Below, piece after piece: positions 6,532-11,458 of a stretch of DNA of 11,458 bases (the stretch's first letter is position 1; every line of letters starts with the position of its first letter). The position numbers were made by a program, and so were the translations under genes. Origin of the DNA: DATEHG01 sp035279705 (GTDB taxonomy: Bacteria; Gemmatimonadota; Gemmatimonadetes; Gemmatimonadales; GWC2-71-9). The notes under the pieces were generated by a model. That model was given only the letters and a program-made list of their open reading frames with translations. It searched no databases and had not been told where the DNA came from. The stretch is taken from positions 1-11,458 of the forward strand of contig DATEHG010000137.1 of NCBI GenBank assembly GCA_035279705.1, read 5' to 3'.

Positions 6532-6604
6532 TGGGGTGTAGCTCAACTGGCAGAGCGCCCGGCTGTTAACCGGGAGGTTGCAGGTTCGAAGCCTGCCGCC
6601 CCAG
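6532..6604 (+). tRNA. tRNA-Asn (anticodon GUU)
   Basis: A complete 73-nt cloverleaf. Acceptor TGGGGTG (6532-6538) pairs with CGCCCCA (6597-6603) with one G-U. D-stem GCTC/GAGC (6541-6544, 6553-6556). Anticodon stem CCCGG/CCGGG around loop CTGTTAA, with GTT at 6565-6567. Variable loop AGGTT. T-stem GCAGG/CCTGC with loop TTCGAAG. The discriminator is G6604. The 3' CCA is not encoded and must be added enzymatically. A hairpin precedes it and a terminator follows 10 nt later. Confidence 0.97.
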
Positions 6605-6614
6605 TGTCAAAGCA

Positions 6615-6646
6615 AAGGCCCGGCCCCCGATGGGGAGCCGGGCCTT
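6615..6646. terminator. Intrinsic terminator after tRNA-Asn
   Basis: AAGGCCCGGC (6615-6624) pairs with GCCGGGCCTT (6637-6646), and the loop adds a CCCC/GGGG inner stem. On the plus strand it ends the tRNA transcript, with a weak U-tract. On the minus strand the stem is followed by a more T-rich stretch, so it can also serve the convergent DUF4136 gene, whose stop is 18 bp away. Confidence 0.75.
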
Positions 6647-6663
6647 CCTGCTGTCCGCAGGAC

Positions 6664-7272
6664 TCAGCTGCCGGGGGTGGGCTTGAGGCTCGCCATCACC
6701 TCTCCCACGATCTGGTTCACCTCGTCCTGGCTCGGCGGGTGATCCGGGGCGTCGCCCTCGACCGTGCCGCGCCACGCCAGCTTGCCGCTGGAGCGTTCGA
6801 CCAGGTCGATCAGCAGGCCACCCTCCTTGAACTGCACCGGCCGGGTGGTGCTGATCCCGCCGGAGTAGCCGTAGCCCCAGCCCCAGCCGTAGTACGGGCC
6901 GGCATAGCCGACCGAACTGGTGACGTAGCTGGTGCTGGTGCGGAGATTCAGGAAATACCGCACCAGGAACCGGGCACTCGCCGAGTCGGCGGTATCCTTG
7001 AAGCCCTTGGCCTTGAGGTTGTCCCGGATCGCGTTCTGGATCCGCTGGTGGACGAATTCGTTCTTGCCGGTCGGGTCCTCACCCGTGTTGGCTCCCTCGT
7101 TGGTCTGGGTGCCGCCGAGGAAGGCGTAGGTGGCGCCCATCGGCACGGGGATGTTGGGGTCGCTGTCGCTCGAGATCTGGGGCCCGCCGCAGGCCGCCAG
7201 CACCACCGTGGCGCAGGCCACGAGATGGGTGGTGAGCCGTCTGGTCGAGGCGACTGGAGGGGTTCCGCGCAT
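6664..7272 (-). CDS. DUF4136-domain lipoprotein
   Basis: A 202-residue predicted lipoprotein. The signal peptide has basic residues at 11-12, a hydrophobic core, and a lipobox VLAAC with Cys28. The mature part matches the DUF4136 pattern: an N-terminal region with an early Tyr-Ala-Phe strand, a segment like QRIQNAIRDNLKAKGF (about 77-92), an aromatic-glycine loop GWGWGYGYSGG (about 129-139), then a GGLLIDLVERSSGKLAWRG strand pair and a C-terminal helix. Family members are envelope lipoproteins of unknown function found widely in Gram-negative bacteria. The Asp after Gly-Gly-Pro is absent, so outer-membrane sorting is likely by default rules. It is convergent with tRNA-Asn and divergent from the MFS gene. 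Confidence 0.85.
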   Translation of the reverse strand: MRGTPPVASTRRLTTHLVACATVVLAACGGPQISSDSDPNIPVPMGATYAFLGGTQTNEGANTGEDPTGKNEFVHQRIQNAIRDNLKAKGFKDTADSASARFLVRYFLNLRTSTSYVTSSVGYAGPYYGWGWGYGYSGGISTTRPVQFKEGGLLIDLVERSSGKLAWRGTVEGDAPDHPPSQDEVNQIVGEVMASLKPTPGS

Positions 7273-7399
7273 GAGCTCCGGTCCTGAATGGGGTGAGGGT
7301 CGATCCTTGGCTACAACCTACTGCGATTCATCCACCCTGCCAGTGCCGCCGGCAGGCATTCTTCCTGATTGATGACGAGGGCCGGGGCGCGCGTCGCAC

Positions 7400-7428
7400 G
7401 TGGAAACCCTTCCGGCCCCTGCTAGTAT
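7400..7428 (+). promoter_or_regulatory. Extended -10 promoter of the MFS gene
   Basis: GTGGAA (7400-7405), a 17-bp spacer, then TAGTAT (7423-7428) preceded by TG at 7420-7421, an extended -10. The GTG start at 7435 is 6 bp after the -10, so the expected transcription start falls on or next to the start codon and the mRNA would be leaderless. The -35 is weak. Confidence 0.4.
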
Positions 7429-7434
7429 TGAGAC

Positions 7435-8697
7435 GTGCCCGAATCCCCGTCGGACTCCCCGCCCGAACCTGCCAGGCACGACAGCTACGCCGCCCTCCGG
7501 ATCCCCGCCTTTCGCTGGTTCATCGCGGCCGTGGTCACCCAGACCCTGGCGAGTCAGATGCAGGCGGTGGTGGTGGGGTGGCAGGTCTATGAGATAACCA
7601 GATCACCGCTTTCGCTGGGATTGATCGGTCTTGCCGAGGCCATTCCGTTCATCGGGACGGTACTGCTGGCGGGGCACTGGGCGGACCGGAGCGATCGCAA
7701 GCGACTCGCTGTCCTGGCAACGGCGCTGCTCTGGACCTGCGCCGCGGCGCTGCTCTGGCTCACCCTGGGCCACGAGTCGGACAAGCTCCGCCTGACCCTG
7801 ATCTACGTGGTGGTGTTCGTCAGCGGGCTGGCGCGGGCGCTGCTGATGCCGGCCCGGACGGCGCTGGCGGGAGACATCGTGCCCCGCGAAGCGCTGGTCA
7901 ACTCGGTGAGCTGGCGCTCGTCGAGCTGGCAGCTGGCGGCGGTGATCGGCCCCGCGATCGGCGGTGGACTCTACGCCCTGAGCGGGGCGTCGCTGGCCTA
8001 CGAGGTCGGGATCCTCCTGCTGGCGGCCGGCACCATCGCCTACATGAAGGTGCCCGCGGTGCCGATGAAGGCCGCACCGGCGCGGGAACCGCTCCGGCAG
8101 GCACTGGGGCAGGGCATCGGCTTCGTGCGCAGCCAGCCGATCTTCCTGGGTGCCATCACCCTCGATCTCTTTGCCGTGCTGTTCGGCGGCGCCGAAGCGC
8201 TGCTGCCCATCTTCGCGGCCGATATTCTCAAGGTGGGCCCGCAAGGCCTGGGCATTCTCCGCGCCGCCCACTCCGCGGGCGCCGTGGCCATGTCGCTGTA
8301 CCTGTCCCACCGGGCGCCGCTGCAACGCCCCGGGCGAGCGCTGCTCTACGCCGTGGGCGGGTTCGGCCTGTGCATGATCGGCTTCGGCGTGTCGAAGTTC
8401 TTCCTGCTTTCGTTCTCCCTGCTCTTCTGCGCCGGGATGCTGGACAACGTGAGCGTGCTGATCCGCTCCTCCCTGCTGCAGACCCTGACCCCTGCGCACC
8501 TCCTGGGCCGGGTCGCCGCGGTGAACAGCGTGTTCATCGGGAGTTCGAACGAGATCGGGGCGTTCGAGTCCGGCGTCGCCGCCTCGCTGATGGGCACCGT
8601 GCCGTCGGTGGTGTTCGGCGGGACGATGACGCTGGTCGTGGTGTTGCTGACGGCGTGGCGGGTGCCGGAGTTACGCAGGTTGGGGCAGATACGGTGA
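7435..8697 (+). CDS. MFS transporter, EntS/MFS_3-like exporter
   Basis: A 420-residue major facilitator superfamily protein of the MFS_3 (transmembrane secretion effector, EntS-like) group. These are inner-membrane, proton-driven exporters of siderophores, drugs or other small molecules. After a polar, Pro/Ser-rich N-terminus (1-22) come about 11-12 hydrophobic segments. The loop between the second and third helices carries motif A as G80-H-W-A-D-R-S-D-R-K-R90. A central loop near 205-220 separates the two halves. PARTALAGDIVPREALVNSVSW (about 142-163, written with the usual MFS_3 spacing) is typical of this group. The substrate cannot be told from sequence. The GTG start at 7435 has no Shine-Dalgarno and sits just after an extended -10. 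The stop codon lies inside the first unit of a long heptamer array. Confidence 0.88.
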   Translation: MPESPSDSPPEPARHDSYAALRIPAFRWFIAAVVTQTLASQMQAVVVGWQVYEITRSPLSLGLIGLAEAIPFIGTVLLAGHWADRSDRKRLAVLATALLWTCAAALLWLTLGHESDKLRLTLIYVVVFVSGLARALLMPARTALAGDIVPREALVNSVSWRSSSWQLAAVIGPAIGGGLYALSGASLAYEVGILLLAAGTIAYMKVPAVPMKAAPAREPLRQALGQGIGFVRSQPIFLGAITLDLFAVLFGGAEALLPIFAADILKVGPQGLGILRAAHSAGAVAMSLYLSHRAPLQRPGRALLYAVGGFGLCMIGFGVSKFFLLSFSLLFCAGMLDNVSVLIRSSLLQTLTPAHLLGRVAAVNSVFIGSSNEIGAFESGVAASLMGTVPSVVFGGTMTLVVVLLTAWRVPELRRLGQIR

Positions 8698-8805
8698 GCT
8701 CTGAGCCGTAGGCCTTAAGCCTTAAGCCATAAGCCATTGGCCCTTTCGCCTTTCGCTTTTCGCCTTTCGCTTTTCTCCCGCCGCCCTCCTCCCTCCTCCT
8801 TCTTG
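8694..8805. repeat. Long in-register heptamer array
   Basis: Sixteen consecutive 7-bp units without a phase break. The first, GTGAGCT (8694), contains the TGA stop of the MFS gene. Then 8701 CTGAGCC, 8708 GTAGGCC, 8715 and 8722 TTAAGCC, 8729 ATAAGCC, 8736 ATTGGCC. The unit then shifts to CTTTCGC (8743, 8750, 8764) with variant TTTTCGC (8757) and TTTTCTC (8771), and then to CCGCCGC (8778), CCTCCTC (8785, 8792) and CTTCTTG (8799). Unit sequence drifts in blocks while the period stays at 7. Confidence 0.88.
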
Positions 8806-8879
8806 CCGTCGCATACATCCGATTCCGCCCCTCCGGCGTAAGTACCCCGAAGTCACCCTACACCCAACCGGAGGCAACA

Positions 8880-9449
8880 ATGCAGCGCAGGTGGCAGCAG
8901 TTCCTGGCCGTGACGCTCCTCACCACCGCAGTGGCCGCCTCGGCCCAGGCCCAGATGGACAAGAGCAACCCGATGGTGGGCGGGATGGCCATGATGGCCA
9001 ACCGCGACATCGTCGACAACGCCGTCAACTCTCCTGATCACACCACGCTGGTCGCGGCGGTCAAGGCGGCCGGGCTGGTGGACGCCCTCAAGGCCAAGGG
9101 TCCGCTCACGGTGTTCGCCCCCACCAATGCGGCGTTCGGACTCCTCCCCGAGGGTACGGTCGCCAACCTGCTCAAGCCCGAGAACAAGGCCCTGCTGACC
9201 GGGGTGCTCACCTACCACGTGGTGGCCGGACGCTGGGACGCCAAGGCGCTGATGGATCTGATCAAGCAGGGGCATGGGACGGGCGTGCTCACCACCGTCA
9301 ACGGCGCCAAGCTCTGGGTGATGATGAACGGCGAGCGGAACATCGTGGTGAAGGACGGGAAGGGGACGGTCGCCGACATTTCGGTGTACGACGTTTATCA
9401 ATCGAACGGTGTCATCCTGGTGGTCGACAAGGTCTTGATGCCCGCCTGA
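8880..9449 (+). CDS. Secreted fasciclin (FAS1) domain protein
   Basis: A 189-residue exported protein with a single FAS1 domain, a cell-surface or periplasmic adhesion/ligand-binding fold. A signal peptide (QRRWQQ, hydrophobic core, ASAQAQ at 20-25) is followed by a short Met/Gly-rich linker. The FAS1 domain runs from about 41 to 189: the H1 motif as TVFAPTNAAF (77-86), the YH dipeptide at Y112-H113 in LTYHVV, and the H2 motif NGVILVVDKVLMP (176-188). Usual FAS1 has His in NGVIHVID; here that position is Leu. The start is firm: GGAGG (8870-8874) lies 5 nt before the ATG, the best ribosome site among the genes here. Upstream is the heptamer array after the MFS gene. Downstream is a long hairpin shared with the convergent dehydrogenase gene. 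Confidence 0.93.
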   Translation: MQRRWQQFLAVTLLTTAVAASAQAQMDKSNPMVGGMAMMANRDIVDNAVNSPDHTTLVAAVKAAGLVDALKAKGPLTVFAPTNAAFGLLPEGTVANLLKPENKALLTGVLTYHVVAGRWDAKALMDLIKQGHGTGVLTTVNGAKLWVMMNGERNIVVKDGKGTVADISVYDVYQSNGVILVVDKVLMPA

Positions 9450-9457
9450 CAAACCGC

Positions 9458-9550
9458 AACAGCGGAGATAGAAGATAGGAGATGGGAGATAGGAACTCCT
9501 CGGTGGGGGCGGTTCCCATCTCCTATCTCCCATCTACTATCTCCGTTGTT
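9458..9550. repeat. Long heptamer-built hairpin between convergent genes
   Basis: Two 39-nt arms (9458-9496 and 9512-9550) are nearly perfect reverse complements with five differences, around a 15-nt loop. Each arm is itself a 7-bp array: left units at 9464 GGAGATA, 9471 GAAGATA, 9478 GGAGATG, 9485 GGAGATA; right units at 9520 CTCCTAT, 9527 CTCCCAT, 9534 CTACTAT. The skeleton is CGGAGA...GGAA, loop, TTCC...CTCCG. It begins 9 bp after the fasciclin stop and touches the dehydrogenase stop at 9550. It could serve as a bidirectional terminator, but it lacks a T-tract. Confidence 0.9.
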
Positions 9551-10425
9551 TACAGTCCCGCCTCCTCGCGAATCACGATGGCCATTCCCGCGAAATCGAT
9601 CTCACCGCGCCCCCGTTCGATCGCCGTCTCCAGCCGGTCCTGCACCAGTTCCGCCAGCGGCATGGGCACGGCCGACGCTTCGGCCGCCGCCAGGACCAGT
9701 CGCACATCCTTGAGGCCAAGGCGCAGCGTGAAGCCCGGCGGCACGAACTCCTGCTTCACCAGCCGGGCGCCATAACCCTTCACGATCGGTGAGGCGAACA
9801 GCGTGCTGCTCAGGAACTCCTGCAGCTTCGCCGGTTCCAGTCCCCCCTTCTCGGCGAGCACGAACGCCTCGCCCAGCGACTCGATCGTCGCGGCGATCAG
9901 GAAGTTCCCGGCGAGCTTGGCCAGCGCTGCGTGCCCGGCGGTGCCCATGGGGAACACACCCTGGCCCATGGCTGCGAACAGCGGCGCCGCCCTCGCCAGG
10001 GCGGCATCCGGTCCGCCGGGCACGATCCAGAGCAGCTTCTTCTCCGCAGCGTCGGGCCGGCCGAACACCGGTGCCGCGATGTAGCCGCGCCCCTTCTCCG
10101 CGTGCGCCCGCCCCAGTCGCTCGGTCGTGGCCACGGAAACCGTGCTCATTCCGATGTGAATCGCGTCCGGCGCCAGCGACTCGAGCACCCCCCCGGCCTC
10201 GTATGTCACCGCGTTCACCGCCGCGTCATCCGCCAGCATCGACACGACAAACTCGGCGCCTTGGCAGGCCTCTGCGACGGAGGCGGCCGGATCAAGTCTC
10301 TCGACTCTCGTCACTCGACTCGCCGTCCTGTTCCACCCTCGAACCGCAAACCCGGCCGCCGCCAGGTTGCGGGCCATTGGTGCGCCCATGGCGCCGAACC
10401 CGAGAAAGGCAACTGACTGAGGCAT
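9550..10425 (-). CDS. Beta-hydroxyacid dehydrogenase family, NAD(P)-dependent
   Basis: A 291-residue cytoplasmic oxidoreductase of the 3-hydroxyisobutyrate dehydrogenase/glyoxylate-succinic semialdehyde reductase family. The N-terminal Rossmann domain has G9-F-G-A-M-G14. NRT (32-34) after the second strand is typical of NADP(H)-binding members. The substrate-binding motif appears as MSTVSV (93-98), the family signature as APVFGRPDA (118-126), and the catalytic lysine as K170 in KLAGN with N174. The C-terminal helical domain is complete and ends near GLKDVRL and a final EEAGL. The FGRP form resembles the semialdehyde/glyoxylate reductase branch more than true MmsB, so I give no symbol. The segment right after NRT (residues 36-44) is encoded by a heptamer repeat. 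There is no Shine-Dalgarno at the ATG. Confidence 0.9.
   Translation of the reverse strand: MPQSVAFLGFGAMGAPMARNLAAAGFAVRGWNRTASRVTRVERLDPAASVAEACQGAEFVVSMLADDAAVNAVTYEAGGVLESLAPDAIHIGMSTVSVATTERLGRAHAEKGRGYIAAPVFGRPDAAEKKLLWIVPGGPDAALARAAPLFAAMGQGVFPMGTAGHAALAKLAGNFLIAATIESLGEAFVLAEKGGLEPAKLQEFLSSTLFASPIVKGYGARLVKQEFVPPGFTLRLGLKDVRLVLAAAEASAVPMPLAELVQDRLETAIERGRGEIDFAGMAIVIREEAGL
10294..10321 (-). repeat. Heptamer array inside dehydrogenase coding sequence
   Basis: Four 7-bp units on the coding strand: GAGTCGA, GTGACGA, GAGTCGA, GAGACTT. They encode residues 36-44 (SRVTRVERL), directly after the NRT coenzyme motif. The 11-mer AGTCGAGAGAC is shared exactly with the intergenic array at 5555-5565, which links this coding stretch to the intergenic repeat family. 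Confidence 0.65.
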
Positions 10426-10449
10426 GGCTTCACGTCCGGGATGAGGGTA

Positions 10450-10532
10450 CGGAGACGGCAGACGGGAGACGGGAGATGGGAATCCATCGATCGGTGCAGT
10501 TCCTCTCTCCTCTCTCCTTTCTCCTCTCTCCG
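10450..10532. repeat. Long heptamer-built hairpin between divergent genes
   Basis: Two 33-nt arms (10450-10482, 10500-10532) pair with 24 Watson-Crick pairs, 4 G-U pairs and 5 mismatches around a 17-nt loop. Left units are 10451 GGAGACG, 10458 GCAGACG, 10465 GGAGACG, 10472 GGAGATG. Right units are 10507 CTCCTCT, 10514 CTCCTTT, 10521 CTCCTCT. The skeleton and loop (TCC...TCG...GGTG) match the element at 9458-9550. It lies upstream of both flanking genes, so termination cannot be its general role. Confidence 0.88.
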
Positions 10533-10629
10533 CAGTTCGATGGCTTCCAGTATCGCCCTGCCGAGCCGGGGAAGGGAGGGGGACGCGAAACCGGCGCGGC
10601 CTTGCTCCCGTACGACCGCTCCGGCAGGT

Positions 10630-10647
10630 TATACCTAGCTATTTAGG
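10630..10647 (+). promoter_or_regulatory. Possible padR promoter/operator
   Basis: A short AT-rich island in GC-rich DNA upstream of padR: TATACC (10630-10635) or TAGCTA (10636-10641) could be a -10, and CCTA...TAGG (10634-10637, 10644-10647) is an inverted repeat suited to a dimeric regulator. PadR proteins commonly repress their own operon, so autoregulation here is plausible. No convincing -35 was found. Confidence 0.3.
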
Positions 10648-10664
10648 CTTGGAGCCGTCGCCCA

Positions 10665-11000
10665 GTGACGAAACCCCGCAACGACATTCTGCAGGGCACC
10701 CTGGCCCTGCTGGTCCTCAAGTGTCTGGCGGCCCAGGGCCGCATGCACGGCTACGCCATTACCGCCCACATCCAGCGCATCTCGGCGGACCAGCTCAGGG
10801 TGGAGGAGGGTTCGCTCTATCCCGCGCTCCACCGGATGGAGCAGGCGGGGTGGATCAAGGCGGAGTGGGGCACCACCGAGAAGAACCGTGAGGCCCGCTT
10901 CTATAACCTGACGACCGCCGGCCGGAGGCAGCTGGCCTTCGAGCAGGAACAGTGGACCCGGCTCACCGATGGGGTGAGCCGCGTGCTGCGTCACGCCTGA
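10665..11000 (+). CDS. PadR-family transcriptional regulator
   Basis: A 111-residue PadR regulator with a winged helix-turn-helix and a single C-terminal dimerisation helix (the short PadR-s2 type). Visible family features: ILQGTLALLVLKCL (8-21) as helix 1, HGYAITAHI (28-36), the recognition region EEGSLYPALHRMEQAGWI (47-64), the wing with KNREARFYNLT (73-83), and a C-terminal helix from about 86. The start is a GTG at 10665 with GGAG (10651-10654) about 10 nt upstream. The ADOP permease gene begins 17 bp after the stop, so the two are almost certainly cotranscribed. This PadR-ADOP pairing is common in Acidobacteriota and Gemmatimonadota, where PadR is presumed to control the permease. Confidence 0.93.
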   Translation: MTKPRNDILQGTLALLVLKCLAAQGRMHGYAITAHIQRISADQLRVEEGSLYPALHRMEQAGWIKAEWGTTEKNREARFYNLTTAGRRQLAFEQEQWTRLTDGVSRVLRHA

Positions 11001-11017
11001 GGGATCGGAGCACCGAG

Positions 11018-11458
11018 ATGAGTCTCTTCGCCCGCCTGCGCAACCTGGTGCATCCCGGCCGCCACGGCCGGGAGCTGGACCGCGAGATGGACTTCCATAT
11101 CGCGGAGGTGGCCGATGACCTGGTCGCGCACGGGATCGAGCGGGCCGAAGCCGAGCGGCAGGCCCGGATCCGCTTCGGCCACCGGGATGGATTGAGAGAG
11201 GACACCCGCGCCATCGGCATCGTGGGCTGGGTCGATACCCTGGGGGGGGACATCCGGTACGCGCTCCGCGGCCTGCGGAGCAACCCCGCCTTCACCGCAA
11301 CGGTCGTTCTCTCGCTTGCGCTCGGCATCGGGGCCAACACCGCCATCTTCTCGCTGCTCAACGCGGTGCTGTTCAAGACCCTGCCGGTTTCGCATCCCGA
11401 GGAGCTCGTCCAGGTCACGATGAACGACCCGGACAACAACACCTTCACCAATCCGCTC
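11018..11458 (+). CDS. ADOP-type ABC permease (MacB/FtsX), 5' part
   Basis: The first 147 codons of a large permease, open to the right edge with no stop. It matches the acidobacterial duplicated orphan permease layout: an N-terminal cytoplasmic region with ELDREMDFHIAEVADDLVAHG (about 19-39, family charge pattern), RIRFGHRD and DTRAIG, then DIRYALRGLRSNPAFTA (78-94), then the first membrane helix with ALGIGANTAIF (101-111) and the beginning of the periplasmic MacB_PCD domain (TLPVSHPEELV). ADOP proteins usually exceed 800 residues and carry two MacB-type halves without an ATPase. The ATG at 11018 has GGAG (11007-11010) 7 nt upstream. Confidence 0.92.
   Translation, partial: MSLFARLRNLVHPGRHGRELDREMDFHIAEVADDLVAHGIERAEAERQARIRFGHRDGLREDTRAIGIVGWVDTLGGDIRYALRGLRSNPAFTATVVLSLALGIGANTAIFSLLNAVLFKTLPVSHPEELVQVTMNDPDNNTFTNPL

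Noticed and set aside
7603..8499. A minus-strand frame of 298 codons
   Set aside because: It is antisense to the MFS transporter and rich in Gln/Arg/His with no membrane segments or motifs.
8803..8860. Promoter for the fasciclin gene
   Set aside because: TTGCCG at 8803 looks like a -35, but no -10 stands at a suitable distance.
10450..10532. Intrinsic terminator
   Set aside because: It lies between divergent start codons, with no gene ending there and no T-tract.

Overview
The window is high-GC bacterial chromosome with ten protein genes, one of them cut by the right edge, and one tRNA. The mix suggests Gemmatimonadota, or less likely Acidobacteriota. Pointers are a PadR regulator directly upstream of a MacB/FtsX-type orphan permease (ADOP), a DUF4136 lipoprotein, a transmembrane Ser/Thr kinase, exported proteins with signal peptides ending in an SAQ-type motif, and several starts without a Shine-Dalgarno. 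The phylum is inferred from gene content, not proven.

Layout. 1-182: non-coding, with a 161-bp element bounded by inverted repeats. 183-3019 (minus): a secreted serine beta-lactamase-fold hydrolase preceded by an XdhC-family molybdoenzyme maturation factor. 3020-3288: divergent intergenic region filled by a second copy of the inverted-repeat element. 3289-5556 (plus): a DsbA-like lipoprotein, then a membrane Ser/Thr kinase. 5700-6347 (minus): a MocA-type molybdenum cofactor nucleotidyltransferase. 6362-6646 (plus): promoter, a possible Asn-rich leader peptide, a GC hairpin, tRNA-Asn(GUU) and a terminator. 6664-7272 (minus): DUF4136 lipoprotein. 7435-8697 (plus): MFS exporter. 8880-9449 (plus): secreted fasciclin-domain protein. 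9550-10425 (minus): beta-hydroxyacid dehydrogenase. 10665 to the edge (plus): padR and the start of an ADOP permease. No gene-free stretch exceeds 300 bases; the longest is 3020-3288.

The genes do not form one pathway. XdhC and MocA share a job (building and inserting the cofactor of xanthine dehydrogenase/CO dehydrogenase-type enzymes), but no such enzyme is here. PadR plus ADOP is a recurrent regulator-target pair. The rest look like independent housekeeping or envelope genes.

The most unusual signal lies between the genes. Most intergenic regions carry short tandem arrays with a strict period, usually 7 bp and sometimes 8 or 9. The unit sequence changes from array to array, and along a single array, while the register holds. 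Several arrays begin at a stop codon. Two fold into long hairpins sharing one skeleton (CGGAGA ... GGAA, loop, TTCC ... CTCCG). One related array lies inside the dehydrogenase coding sequence, and a 9-bp array encodes the signal-peptide core of the DsbA-like lipoprotein. This resembles in form the heptanucleotide STRR repeats known from cyanobacteria. I know of no description for this type of genome, though I could not search.
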